Positions 25,925-33,780 are shown, counted from the first letter of the stretch. The stretch: 64,000 bases of DNA from Chitinophagales bacterium (GCA_017303335.1 JAFLBK010000001.1:1431001-1495000); one strand, 5' to 3'. A program made the numbers and translations. Notes: generated by a model not told the origin, from the letters alone.

Positions 25925-25951
25925 ATGAACTGTCATTCAAGATGTCCGTAA
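25925..25951 (+). CDS. Possible 8-residue leader peptide with two Cys
   Basis: In the 130-base leader of the MBL-rhodanese gene an ATG opens MNCHSRCP and a stop. Two of eight codons are Cys (TGT), which would suit cysteine-dependent control of a sulfur gene. A weak hairpin (GGGTA at 25956-25960 with TACCC at 25972-25976) follows. A chance ORF of this size is quite possible. Confidence 0.25.
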   Translation: MNCHSRCP

Positions 25952-26014
25952 GCAAGGGTAGCCGATAAAAATACCCATTCATATCATTACATCATCACAA
26001 CAAATTATACCATC

Positions 26015-27430
26015 ATGAAAATTGAACAGATCTATACAGGTTGCCTGGCACATGCCGCTTATTATATGGAGAGCAATGGTGAAGCTGCCATCTTCGACCC
26101 CCTGCGTGAGGTACAGCCCTATATTAACCGGGCCGAAAAAGACAAGGCGAAGATCAAATACGTATTTGAAACCCATTTTCACGCCGATTTTGTGAGCGGT
26201 CATCTCGACCTTGTTAAAAAGACCGGCGCACAGGTCGTTTTTGGTCCTACCGCCAAACCCGGTTACGAAGCCATTGTTGCCGACGACGGACAGGTATTCA
26301 AAGTTGGCAATGCCTCCGTGAAGATCATACATACACCCGGGCATACGATGGAAAGCACCACGTACCTGGTGATTGACGAAAACGGAAAAGAACATGGTAT
26401 CATCACCGGCGACACCTTATTCATCGGCGATGTGGGCCGTCCCGACCTGGCCCAGCATGTAGTGGCCGACCTGACCCAGGAAAAACTGGCCGGTCATTTA
26501 TACGATTCGCTCCGCAATAAGATCATGCCGCTGAGCGACGAACTTGTCGTTTACCCCAACCACGGAGCCGGCAGCGCCTGCGGTAAGAATATGAGCAAGG
26601 AAACAACCGATACGCTCGGTCACCAGAAGCAGGTGAACTATGCACTCAATCCCTCATTGACCAAGGAAGAATTCATCAAACAACTGCTCACCGGGCTCAC
26701 CACGCCGCCGGTATACTTTCCGCAGAATGTATTGATGAACATCAAGGGTTACGAAAGCCTGGATACGGTGATGAGCCGCGGTAAGAAGCCGATGCCTGTT
26801 GCTGAATTCGAGGCCATCGCCAATGAAACAGGGGCGCTGTTGCTGGATACCCGCAGCGCGGGTGATTTTGCCAAAGGGTATATACCCAACAGCATCAACA
26901 TTGGTATTGATGGGAGTTTTGCCCAGTGGGTAGGCGAGATGATTCCCGATGTAAGGCAGGAGATCTTGCTGATCACCGATCCGGGCAGGGAAGAAGAATG
27001 CATCATCCGCCTCTCGAGGGTGGGTTATGATAACACACTTGGTTACCTGGAAGGTGGGTTTGAGGCCTGGAAAAAGGCCGGGAAGGAGACGGACTCTGTT
27101 CAGCGTATCAGCGCCGCCGACCTCGAGAAAATGATTGCCACGGATAAACCCGTCGTGATCGACATCCGCAAGAAAAGCGAATACGACAGCGAGCATATCG
27201 TGGACGCCATCAATATCCCGCTGAACCAGATCAATGAACACCTGGCGGAGTTCCCGAAGAATAAACCCTTCGTGCTGCATTGCGCCGGAGGTTATCGCAG
27301 CATGATCGCGGCATCAATACTCAAACAGCGGGGATGGAACGATTTCAGCGATGTGGAAGGCGGTTTTACGGAGATCGCAAAAACAGCCATCCGGAAAACA
27401 GATTATGTTTGTCCGACCACGATGTTGTAA
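26015..27430 (+). CDS. MBL-fold hydrolase with two rhodanese domains (persulfide dioxygenase-like)
   Basis: 471 residues. The first 250 are a metallo-beta-lactamase domain of the ETHE1/glyoxalase II type: THFHADFVSGH gives H54, H56, D58 and H63, with HTPGHTMEST, GDTLFIGDVGRPD and PNHGAG. Two rhodanese domains follow (about 265-360 and 370-465). The first has ITDPG where the catalytic Cys belongs, so it is probably inactive. The second has HCAGGYRS with C423. It probably oxidises glutathione- or protein-persulfide to sulfite and passes sulfur on. The TauE exporter upstream fits removal of sulfite. Confidence 0.88.
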   Translation: MKIEQIYTGCLAHAAYYMESNGEAAIFDPLREVQPYINRAEKDKAKIKYVFETHFHADFVSGHLDLVKKTGAQVVFGPTAKPGYEAIVADDGQVFKVGNASVKIIHTPGHTMESTTYLVIDENGKEHGIITGDTLFIGDVGRPDLAQHVVADLTQEKLAGHLYDSLRNKIMPLSDELVVYPNHGAGSACGKNMSKETTDTLGHQKQVNYALNPSLTKEEFIKQLLTGLTTPPVYFPQNVLMNIKGYESLDTVMSRGKKPMPVAEFEAIANETGALLLDTRSAGDFAKGYIPNSINIGIDGSFAQWVGEMIPDVRQEILLITDPGREEECIIRLSRVGYDNTLGYLEGGFEAWKKAGKETDSVQRISAADLEKMIATDKPVVIDIRKKSEYDSEHIVDAINIPLNQINEHLAEFPKNKPFVLHCAGGYRSMIAASILKQRGWNDFSDVEGGFTEIAKTAIRKTDYVCPTTML

Positions 27431-27438
27431 CATTGAAT

Positions 27439-27482
27439 GTAACATTTGTTACTGCCGGCCCTATATATGTTTTTTACCTTAC
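27439..27482 (+). promoter_or_regulatory. Crp/Fnr-type box plus promoter of the DUF2892 gene
   Basis: Perfect palindrome GTAAC-ATTT-GTTAC (27439-27452). A weaker -7, TACCTTAC, starts at 27475, again 29.5 bp from the centre. An extra GTAAC half site lies at 27427-27431. Confidence 0.6.
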
Positions 27483-27497
27483 ATAAAAATTAAGCTT

Positions 27498-27704
27498 ATG
27501 AAAAAGAACATGGGAAGCGCCGACCGCATGATCCGCCTGCTCCTGGCAGCCGTAATGGTCGTATTGTATTTCACCAACGTGGTTACCGGTACGCTGGGTA
27601 TCGTGCTGCTGGTGGTAGCGGGTGTTTTTGTACTCACCAGCCTGGTGAGCTTCTGCCCCCTGTATCCGATACTGGGTATCAACACCTGCGGAAAGAAAAA
27701 GTAG
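27498..27704 (+). CDS. DUF2892 (YgaP-type) small membrane protein
   Basis: 68 residues with the pattern MGSADRMIRLLLAAVMVVLYF, a second helix (LGIVLLVVAGVFVLTSLV) and FCPLYPILGINTC, as in the membrane part of rhodanese YgaP. It has two membrane helices and two Cys near the end. In YgaP this part anchors a rhodanese; here the rhodanese is encoded separately at 29114. Role in sulfur transfer is inferred. Confidence 0.85.
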   Translation: MKKNMGSADRMIRLLLAAVMVVLYFTNVVTGTLGIVLLVVAGVFVLTSLVSFCPLYPILGINTCGKKK

Positions 27705-27774
27705 GATCTTGATCAACAGTCCGGGCGCCTGGCCCTGGCCAGGCGATGCATGTGGCACGTAAACGGGGCTACCG

Positions 27775-27782
27775 TACATTTG
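27775..27782 (+). promoter_or_regulatory. -7 element (TACATTTG) of the Dps gene
   Basis: Perfect TAnnTTTG, 20 bases before the ATG at 27803. No Crp/Fnr box is found at the spacing shared by the neighbouring promoters. A 9-bp inverted repeat (CGCCTGGCC/GGCCAGGCG, 27726-27745) lies upstream and may be the end of the previous transcript or an operator. Confidence 0.5.
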
Positions 27783-27802
27783 TTATACAAAATACGCGTA
27801 TC

Positions 27803-28270
27803 ATGAATGCAATAGGACTCGACAAAAAGAAGAGCAAGCAACTGGCCGACAAGCTGAATGTATTGCTTGCCAACTACTCCATTTTTTACCAGAATACCCG
27901 TGGGTATCATTGGAACATCAAGGGAGAAAAATTCTTTGAACTGCACCTTAAGTTCGAAGAACTGTACAACGACCTCCTGCTGAAGATCGACGAGGTGGCC
28001 GAACGCATCCTTACGCTGGGCTTCAACCCCGAGCATAATTATTCTGCGTATGCCCGTATGTCGGGCGTGAAGGAGAGCACCAAGGTAAGCGACGGAATCA
28101 AATCGGTTGAACAGGTACTGGAGTCGTTCAAAATCATCATCATCCTGCAGCGTGAATTGCTGGAGCTTTCGGCCCGCGCCAACGACGAGGGCACCAACGC
28201 CCTGATGAGCGATTATATCCGGGCCCAGGAAAAAATGGTGTGGATGTACTCGGCTTACCTGAAAAAATAA
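27803..28270 (+). CDS. dps: Dps-family ferritin-like DNA-protection protein
   Basis: 155 residues from ATG 27803. The Dps ferroxidase signature is clear: FYQNTRGYHWNIKGEKFFELHLKFEELYNDLLLKIDEVAERI, with His, His, Asp and Glu at the intersubunit site. It forms dodecamers that oxidise and store iron and protect DNA during oxidative stress. Its place inside the sulfur cluster fits a general redox-defence module. The open frame extends upstream but the family N-terminus fits this ATG. Confidence 0.93.
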   Translation: MNAIGLDKKKSKQLADKLNVLLANYSIFYQNTRGYHWNIKGEKFFELHLKFEELYNDLLLKIDEVAERILTLGFNPEHNYSAYARMSGVKESTKVSDGIKSVEQVLESFKIIIILQRELLELSARANDEGTNALMSDYIRAQEKMVWMYSAYLKK

Positions 28271-28302
28271 TGGCTATCGGATAGGGCAGGTTCGCTGTTC
28301 GT

Positions 28303-28346
28303 GTAACCTTTGTTACCGAAAGAGGTGTTCCTGCTCTGTATTTTTG
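28303..28346 (+). promoter_or_regulatory. Crp/Fnr-type box plus promoter of the small membrane/thioredoxin/rhodanese operon
   Basis: Perfect palindrome GTAAC-CTTT-GTTAC (28303-28316). The -7 element TATTTTTG (perfect TAnnTTTG) starts at 28339, 29.5 bp from the centre. Confidence 0.72.
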
Positions 28347-28354
28347 CAAGCACT

Positions 28355-28600
28355 ATGAATACATGGAAACAACGAATGCTGTCGAACTGGCACCTGATGC
28401 GGGTATTGCGGCTGCTGATGGGAATTGCCATACTGGTACAGGCCGGTATGATGAAAGATATTCCTTTCTTCCTGATCGGTGTATTGTTCACCGCCATGCC
28501 GTTGTTTGATATCGGGTGCTGTGCTTCGGGAACCTGTGTACAGGCGCCCCCGGCCCGGAAAAATGAAAACAAGGAGATCATCTATGAAGAAGTGGTTTAA
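28355..28600 (+). CDS. Small membrane protein with CCxxGxC motif
   Basis: 81 residues, two membrane helices (LMRVLRLLMGIAILVQAGM; IPFFLIGVLFTAMPLF) then DIGCCASGTCV. The MRVLRLLMGIAIL helix resembles DUF2892. The last 17 bases overlap the next gene, whose product has the same CASGTC motif. The two probably interact. Function unknown; sulfur or metal transfer is possible. Confidence 0.75.
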   Translation: MNTWKQRMLSNWHLMRVLRLLMGIAILVQAGMMKDIPFFLIGVLFTAMPLFDIGCCASGTCVQAPPARKNENKEIIYEEVV

Positions 28601-28820
28601 GAACAACCTGCTCTATATCATCGGTGCCCTGGTTGGCGCGGCAGCCGGTTATATATACTGGCAACAGGTGGGCTGTGCATCCGGCACCTGCATGATCACA
28701 TCCAAACCCCTGAACAGTACCTTGTACGGAGCCCTGATGGGAGCCCTTCTTTTCGGGATGTTCAAAAAACAAAGGCATTCGGATCCTGTATCTGAAAAAT
28801 CAAATGAACATGACATTTAA
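28584..28820 (+). CDS. DUF6132 family small membrane protein
   Basis: 78 residues with two helices (LLYIIGALVGAAAGYIYW; STLYGALMGALLFGMF) joined by QVGCASGTCMITSKP, a conserved Cys pair. It overlaps both neighbours by 17 bases, so the operon is tightly coupled. The shared CASGTC motif with the previous protein is notable. The family has no known function. Confidence 0.8.
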   Translation: MKKWFKNNLLYIIGALVGAAAGYIYWQQVGCASGTCMITSKPLNSTLYGALMGALLFGMFKKQRHSDPVSEKSNEHDI

Positions 28821-29103
28821 CGAGATCATACAATCTGAAAAACCTGTGCTGGTTGATTTCTTTGCGGAATGGTGCGGCCCATGCAAAATGATGGCCCCCA
28901 TTCTCAAGGAAGTAAAGGCCGAAATGGGCGATGCGGTTACGATCATTAAAGTGGATGTGGACCAAAGTCCGCAGGCCGCATACGCTTACCAGGTTCAGGG
29001 TGTACCAACCCTGATACTGTTCCGGAACGGCCAGCCTGTCTGGCGGCAAAGCGGCGTATTGCCTAAAAATTCGCTGGTAAAGATCATTCAGCATCACTCT
29101 TAA
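28804..29103 (+). CDS. Thioredoxin
   Basis: 99 residues with catalytic WCGPC (C24, C27), DVDQSP and the cis-Pro segment VQGVPTLILFRNG. No signal peptide, so it is cytoplasmic. It overlaps the DUF6132 gene; ATG 28810 is an alternative start. It could reduce persulfides carried by the rhodaneses encoded here, which is inferred from the operon. Confidence 0.93.
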   Translation: MNMTFNEIIQSEKPVLVDFFAEWCGPCKMMAPILKEVKAEMGDAVTIIKVDVDQSPQAAYAYQVQGVPTLILFRNGQPVWRQSGVLPKNSLVKIIQHHS

Positions 29104-29113
29104 ACCACATACC

Positions 29114-29419
29114 ATGACTTCTTTCGACCAAGCGCCTGGCACCACAAGCCTGGCCGAGATCATCAAACAAGGCGCTTTCCTGGTGGATGTACGTACACCC
29201 GAAGAATTCGCCGAAGGCAGCGTTCCGGGTGCTGTCAATATCCCGCTTGATATATTGCCGGGCAAACTGGCCGAATTCAAGGGTAAAGAACATACCGTAT
29301 TGTTCTGCCGGAGCGGAGCACGCAGCGGCATGGCCAAAACCTTCCTGGAAAATAACGGCCTCCGCGGCATAGTCAACGGCGGCAGCTGGCAGAACGTACA
29401 GCAATACGCGAAGAGCTGA
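29114..29419 (+). CDS. Single-domain rhodanese (sulfurtransferase)
   Basis: 101 residues: LVDVRTPEEFAEGSVPGAVNIPLD, then the active-site loop FCRSGARSG with C65 to carry the persulfide, and a final GG. Cytoplasmic. It is 10 bp from thioredoxin, a likely sulfur acceptor or reductant. Confidence 0.92.
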   Translation: MTSFDQAPGTTSLAEIIKQGAFLVDVRTPEEFAEGSVPGAVNIPLDILPGKLAEFKGKEHTVLFCRSGARSGMAKTFLENNGLRGIVNGGSWQNVQQYAKS

Positions 29420-29524
29420 CCCGATAGCGGGTTCATCAACGTCATTTACGGCAACAAACAACCTATCCATACACGCTTCGGAAAGGTCACGCATATCTTT
29501 CTGAGGATACAGTGCGATTCTCCC

Positions 29525-29532
29525 TATTTTTG
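29525..29532 (+). promoter_or_regulatory. -7 element (TATTTTTG) of the crp/fnr-like gene
   Basis: Perfect TAnnTTTG, 20 bases before ATG 29553. No GTAAC-N4-GTTAC box lies at the spacing found for the four target promoters, so the regulator does not appear to control itself that way. Confidence 0.55.
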
Positions 29533-29552
29533 TGCAAACTGAACAGGCAGGT

Positions 29553-30185
29553 ATGGATAACAGCATTGATCTGAGCTACATCTTCGAGCCGGAACTCATC
29601 AAAGAGATCGAGTCCTCCGGTGAAATCAAACGATTCCACGAAGGCGATCTGATTATGGATTACGGGAAGTACATCCGGATGATGCCCCTGATCCTCAAAG
29701 GCACCATCAAAGTGCTGCGGATGGATGAAAGCGGGAAAGAGATACTGCTCTACTACCTGTCCAGTACCGAAAGTTGTTCCATGGCCTACAGCTGCTGCAT
29801 GGAAGCCAAGAAGAGCGAGGTAAAGGCCATTGCCGAAGACGAAGTGGAGATCATCGCCATCCCCCACGAGAAGCTGGAAGAGTGGCTCTGCAAATATCCC
29901 AGCTGGAAGAATTATATCATGCGCAGTTTCAATGAGCGCTTCCTTGAGCTCCTGCGCTCCATCGAAAGCATCGCTTTTCATAAACTGGATGAACGCCTGA
30001 TCGCCTACCTCAAAGAAAAGCAACGGCTCAGCGGATCCAGCGTTGTCAAAGCCTCCCATTACCAGATCGCCGATGACCTGGCCACCTCCCGGGTGGTGAT
30101 ATCCCGGTTGCTCAAGCAGCTGGAGAATGACAAGAAGATCATTCTTTACCGGAACGAGATCAAGATCCTTCCCGCGCTGGAATAA
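29553..30185 (+). CDS. Crp/Fnr-family transcriptional regulator with CxxxxxCC motif
   Basis: 210 residues: a cyclic-nucleotide-binding fold (residues about 20-130), a dimer helix, and a Crp-type winged helix (HYQIADDLATSRVVISRLLKQLEN). The cAMP-binding motif of CRP and the N-terminal FeS cysteines of FNR are absent. Instead it has ESCSMAYSCCM with C75, C81 and C82 in the sensor domain, suited to sensing persulfide, redox state or a metal. It is the best candidate to bind the four boxes in the cluster upstream. Confidence 0.88.
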   Translation: MDNSIDLSYIFEPELIKEIESSGEIKRFHEGDLIMDYGKYIRMMPLILKGTIKVLRMDESGKEILLYYLSSTESCSMAYSCCMEAKKSEVKAIAEDEVEIIAIPHEKLEEWLCKYPSWKNYIMRSFNERFLELLRSIESIAFHKLDERLIAYLKEKQRLSGSSVVKASHYQIADDLATSRVVISRLLKQLENDKKIILYRNEIKILPALE

Positions 30186-30190
30186 AAAAA

Positions 30191-30216
30191 CTCCCGCAGT
30201 GCAGGAGCCTTTTATT
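30191..30216 (+). terminator. Weak terminator after the Crp/Fnr gene
   Basis: CTCCCGC with GCAGGAG (one mismatch) followed by CCTTTTATT. It could serve both convergent genes. Confidence 0.45.
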
Positions 30217-30234
30217 GTGATGAGAAGTAAGAAC

Positions 30235-31728
30235 TTATTGCTTGATGATCATTTTCTGCAGGCGTATGTTCGCATTTTGCAGGATCAGCATATACGATCC
30301 CGCTGCCATCGCCGATCGCAGTTCGATCGGATGCACACCGGCCTGCGAAATATTGATGGTGCCGGTTTGCATTGTCTGTCCGCCCGTAGTAAGGATCGAA
30401 TAGCTGTACAAGCCGGTAACCGACCCGGATGCAACCAGGTCGATGCGGTCGCTCACGGGATTTTTCAGCACATACAATTCCCTGTCGTGATCGGAAACGG
30501 TAACGATCGCCGAGTACATAATGTCTCCGCTGCGCAGCACCCCTTTCAGCCGGTAATAGGCTGTTCCCTGGATGGCGCTGTTATCGTTGTTGCTGTATAA
30601 CTCGGTGCCATTGCGGTTAAACGCCTGCTGCGTGGCAACAGGGCGGAAACGGAATCCATCATCGCTTCTTTCCACTTCGTAATGATCAACATTCAGTTCG
30701 TTGCCGATCACGTAGTCGAGGCGGGTATTATCGCCTGTGCGGCTTGCCTGGAAACGGATGATCTTTACCGGGAGTACCCAGGATACGCTTCCGATCACAA
30801 AATCGGTGTTGAAGGCGCTGGTACTGTTGGATGTAATGCTTCCGGAGCTTAACACACTACCGGTGGCGGATCCGCCGATGCTTCTCCAGAATGTTCCGTC
30901 CCAGTACGAAGCACGGATATCGCTGAGCATGAGCAGGGGGAAGGGTACTTTGGCCAGGTCCCAGTTCATGGTAACCTGTGCGGATCCTCCGCTCACCCTG
31001 TTGATGGTCCAGTATTCAAAGGTGTCAACCAGCACCAGGGGATTGTACAGGCTCAGGTGATTGGGCGTTTTGCTGCCGTTGTACCGGGCATTGAATTCGC
31101 CGGTAACAGAATAATTACTTAGTGCGATCTCACGCAGGTAGGTTCCGTTGCCTACGGGAAATGTAAAATTGGTATTACCCAGTTTCTTTACCCAGCCATT
31201 CACATGACGGGCATCGCCGCTTCCCGAATAGGAAGCGCCGGCCTCATAGATCATGTAATTGGGCGTTGCCGATGTGCTGATGATGCCATTGGTAAACGCA
31301 TGCACCCCCGAAGCGCTCAGGTTATTGTTCAGCAGGAAGCCCGCGGTATTATCGGTAACCAGGTTATAGGTTTTGAATGTTTGTGCACCGCTGATGGTTT
31401 GCAAACTGCTTCCGTTCAGGAATAAGGTTCCGGTGCCGGTTGCCATGGATGCCTGGCTGTTGCTCAGGTCCTGGCTGATGTACAGCATGCCGTTATTGGT
31501 GAGCGCTGCGCCCGACGCGTTGGTAAAGCCCCCGGTGATGTGAATGATGTCGCCCGAGTTCGAGATGTACAGCACGCCGTTGTTCTGTACGTTCACCTGC
31601 GACATAGACGCAAGGGGTAACAGGAGCAGGAGCGGCAGTTTTCCGGAAGCGGGGGACTTGAAAAAGATCTCCCGCATGCCACGTATGAGCAGCACGAACA
31701 GGAAAAATATTTTTACCATTATGTTCAT
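30235..31728 (-). CDS. Secreted protein with type IX secretion C-terminal sorting domain
   Basis: Up to 497 residues; the ATG at 31677 (MREIFFKSPASGKLPLLLLLPLASMSQ) gives a better signal peptide. The body is beta-rich and repetitive (GVLYISNSGDIIHITGGF, NGMLYISQDLSN). The last 80 residues match a Por_Secre_tail-type sorting domain (LKNPVSDRIDL, YSILTTGGQTMQTG, AGSYMLILQN, KMIIKQ). It should be exported and anchored on the cell surface. No enzyme motif was seen; a structural or adhesive role is possible. It lies 33 bp downstream of the fibre-like protein. Confidence 0.78.
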   Translation of the reverse strand: MNIMVKIFFLFVLLIRGMREIFFKSPASGKLPLLLLLPLASMSQVNVQNNGVLYISNSGDIIHITGGFTNASGAALTNNGMLYISQDLSNSQASMATGTGTLFLNGSSLQTISGAQTFKTYNLVTDNTAGFLLNNNLSASGVHAFTNGIISTSATPNYMIYEAGASYSGSGDARHVNGWVKKLGNTNFTFPVGNGTYLREIALSNYSVTGEFNARYNGSKTPNHLSLYNPLVLVDTFEYWTINRVSGGSAQVTMNWDLAKVPFPLLMLSDIRASYWDGTFWRSIGGSATGSVLSSGSITSNSTSAFNTDFVIGSVSWVLPVKIIRFQASRTGDNTRLDYVIGNELNVDHYEVERSDDGFRFRPVATQQAFNRNGTELYSNNDNSAIQGTAYYRLKGVLRSGDIMYSAIVTVSDHDRELYVLKNPVSDRIDLVASGSVTGLYSYSILTTGGQTMQTGTINISQAGVHPIELRSAMAAGSYMLILQNANIRLQKMIIKQ

Positions 31729-31761
31729 AGTCCTGGTATTGATAGGTGTTAATGCGGGTGA

Positions 31762-33780
31762 TCAGAGTTTGGCTAATATCACCCAGTTTGTTCCGTCGGA
31801 TTGGATCAATACGCTTTCGTATTGAACCGTCAGTGTACGGGTAGCCGCCCCATCAATGGTTTCGGCGCCGTTCGGATTGATCACCACGTCATTCAGTAGT
31901 CCCGATATCTTCTTGATCACATACGTTCTTCCCGAACATCCCGAAGCGGCAGGCAGGCTGATCGTAATGGAGCCCGAGCTGTTGTTGCAAATGATGGTGT
32001 GATCATTTACCGTAGCGGTATAGTTGGCCGTCTTGGTGGTTGCGGCATAAGCGGTCGAACCGTTTACGTGCAATATGGAAGTGGGATTGTTGGTTGCGAT
32101 ACCCACATCGCCGCTGCCATCGATACGCATCCGTTCGTTGGTTCCCTGTGTGGTGCCGCCTGTCATGAACACCAGCGATTTGTTAGCCGTGCCGGTGCCG
32201 ATGAGCAGGTTCTGGCCGATATTATATAGATAAGCATCGTTGGCGCCGCCCATGATTCCGCTGGTATTGCTGCCACCGTTAATGCCCATATCGATGTAAT
32301 TGGTGGTTTCGCTGCCGTTGTTGGCGGTGGCCACCACATCCGAAGACGCGTTGGCTCCCGATGAATTGTTCTGGATGTTCAACTGCAGGTAGCTGTCGAT
32401 CGATCCCTTGCCCACGATGGCATTCACGGAGGTGGTTGTGCCTGCATCCACGACCAGCTTTTCGGGATTGGTGGCATTGAATGTTGCCGTACCAATACCT
32501 ACTTTTCCGGATGTATTCATTACGATGCCATTGTTCCAGGTGATGGCCGACCCCTGTGTATTGTTGTTGGAATATTGAATGAGATATTTTCCCGCTTCCT
32601 TGCCCGTTACGAAGTTGCCACCGGCTGTTGTGCCGCTTCTCCAGGACCCGTCGAAATAACAATCGTATGCACTGTAAACATAGTCGTGCGACCAGTTCAG
32701 GTTCTGCAGCAGCGGGTAATTGTCGGTGGATGTGGTGAATTGCTGGTGCGGGCCGCTGGTGGATGAATTGGTTCCATCCAGCGCAAACTTGGCATAACCC
32801 ACGGAGCCCTTTGGGATCGCGTTGGTACCGATACCTACCTTGCCGTTGCCGTCGATACGCATGCGCTCGTTGGAAGATTGCGTGGTGCCGCCGGTCATGA
32901 ACACCAGCGACTTGCTGGCTGTACCGGTACCGATGAGCAGGTTCTGGCCGATATTATATAAATAAGCGTCGTTGGCCACCCCCATTACACCACTGGTATT
33001 ACTGCCGCCGTTGATGCCCATATCTATATAATTGGTGGTTTCACTGCCGTTGTTGGCGGTTGCCACCACGTCGGAAGAGGAGTTGTTGCCGGCAGACGTA
33101 TTCTGGATGTTCAGCTGCAGGTAACTGTTGATAGAGCCTTTACCCACGATGGCGTTCACCGATGTGGTGGTTCCGGCATCTACGAGTAATTTTTCCGGGT
33201 AGGTTCCATTGAAACTGGAGGTTCCGATACCGAGGTTGCCGGTATTGGTAAGCCGCATTTTTTCGGTGTTGTTGGTAATGAAGGGCAGCGAATGATTGCT
33301 GATCGTTCCTAAGTTGCGGATCGAGGCAAGACTGTTACCGCCCTGTGTCCAGTTAACGCCCGAGCCGGCTGACAGACTCTGGGCCGAGATGTTCCAATTG
33401 GAACCGTCACTGATCAGCGTAACCGTCTCGTAGGATTCGTCGAGCACCCAGGATGCATTGCCATCAATGGTTTCTGAAGCCGTGGTGGCAACGGTGAGCA
33501 CCGGTACGGGACCGGTGGTGCTGGCATTCTTGATTACGTACGAACGGCCGTCGCAACCAACCGCGGTTGGCAGGGTGAGGGTGGCGGCGCTGCTGCCGGT
33601 AAATACCAGTACGTTGTCGGTGGTACCGGCCGTGGTGTTAGCCGTAAAGGAACGGTAGTTGGTCGACATAGAGCCCCGCACGTCAAGGGTTGAGTTCGGC
33701 GAAGTGGTGCCTACACCCACCTGGGCGTACAGGCCCGCCACCGAGCACAAAAGCAGGAGTGTAAAAACTATTCTTTTCAT
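31762..33780 (-). CDS. Tail-fibre-like / beta-strand repeat surface protein
   Basis: 672 residues with a signal peptide (ends GLYAQ) and then VGVGTTSPNSTLDVRGS, the start typical of Bacteroidota fibre-like proteins. It has repeated NLGIGTSSFN / KVGIGTATFN units, two long near-identical repeats, and similar domains at both ends (YVIKNAST...SETIDGNASWVL and YVIKKISG...AETIDGAATRTL). These resemble phage tail-fibre shaft and lectin-like elements, but there are no phage genes around. No sorting domain is visible. It is probably cell-surface or extracellular, with unknown ligand. Confidence 0.7.
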   Translation of the reverse strand: MKRIVFTLLLLCSVAGLYAQVGVGTTSPNSTLDVRGSMSTNYRSFTANTTAGTTDNVLVFTGSSAATLTLPTAVGCDGRSYVIKNASTTGPVPVLTVATTASETIDGNASWVLDESYETVTLISDGSNWNISAQSLSAGSGVNWTQGGNSLASIRNLGTISNHSLPFITNNTEKMRLTNTGNLGIGTSSFNGTYPEKLLVDAGTTTSVNAIVGKGSINSYLQLNIQNTSAGNNSSSDVVATANNGSETTNYIDMGINGGSNTSGVMGVANDAYLYNIGQNLLIGTGTASKSLVFMTGGTTQSSNERMRIDGNGKVGIGTNAIPKGSVGYAKFALDGTNSSTSGPHQQFTTSTDNYPLLQNLNWSHDYVYSAYDCYFDGSWRSGTTAGGNFVTGKEAGKYLIQYSNNNTQGSAITWNNGIVMNTSGKVGIGTATFNATNPEKLVVDAGTTTSVNAIVGKGSIDSYLQLNIQNNSSGANASSDVVATANNGSETTNYIDMGINGGSNTSGIMGGANDAYLYNIGQNLLIGTGTANKSLVFMTGGTTQGTNERMRIDGSGDVGIATNNPTSILHVNGSTAYAATTKTANYTATVNDHTIICNNSSGSITISLPAASGCSGRTYVIKKISGLLNDVVINPNGAETIDGAATRTLTVQYESVLIQSDGTNWVILAKL
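32095..32460 (-). repeat. Internal repeat B of the fibre-like gene
   Basis: Encodes VDAGTTTSVNAIVGKGSIDS through NERMRIDGSGDVGI. It is nearly identical in protein to repeat A about 730 bp away, with mostly synonymous DNA differences. Boundaries are approximate. Confidence 0.75.
32825..33192 (-). repeat. Internal repeat A of the fibre-like gene
   Basis: Encodes VDAGTTTSVNAIVGKGSINS through NERMRIDGNGKVGI, the partner of repeat B. About 120 residues; boundaries are approximate. Confidence 0.75.

Noticed and set aside
27771..27788. Apparent fifth Crp/Fnr box before dps
   Set aside because: Only one half site fits. The sequence is better explained as the -7 element TACATTTG.
28584..28820. Frameshifted single gene spanning 28355-28820
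   Set aside because: Both overlapping frames encode complete two-helix proteins with their own starts, so they are two genes.
31762..33780. Prophage tail region
   Set aside because: The protein has a signal peptide and there are no capsid, tail, integrase or lysis genes nearby.
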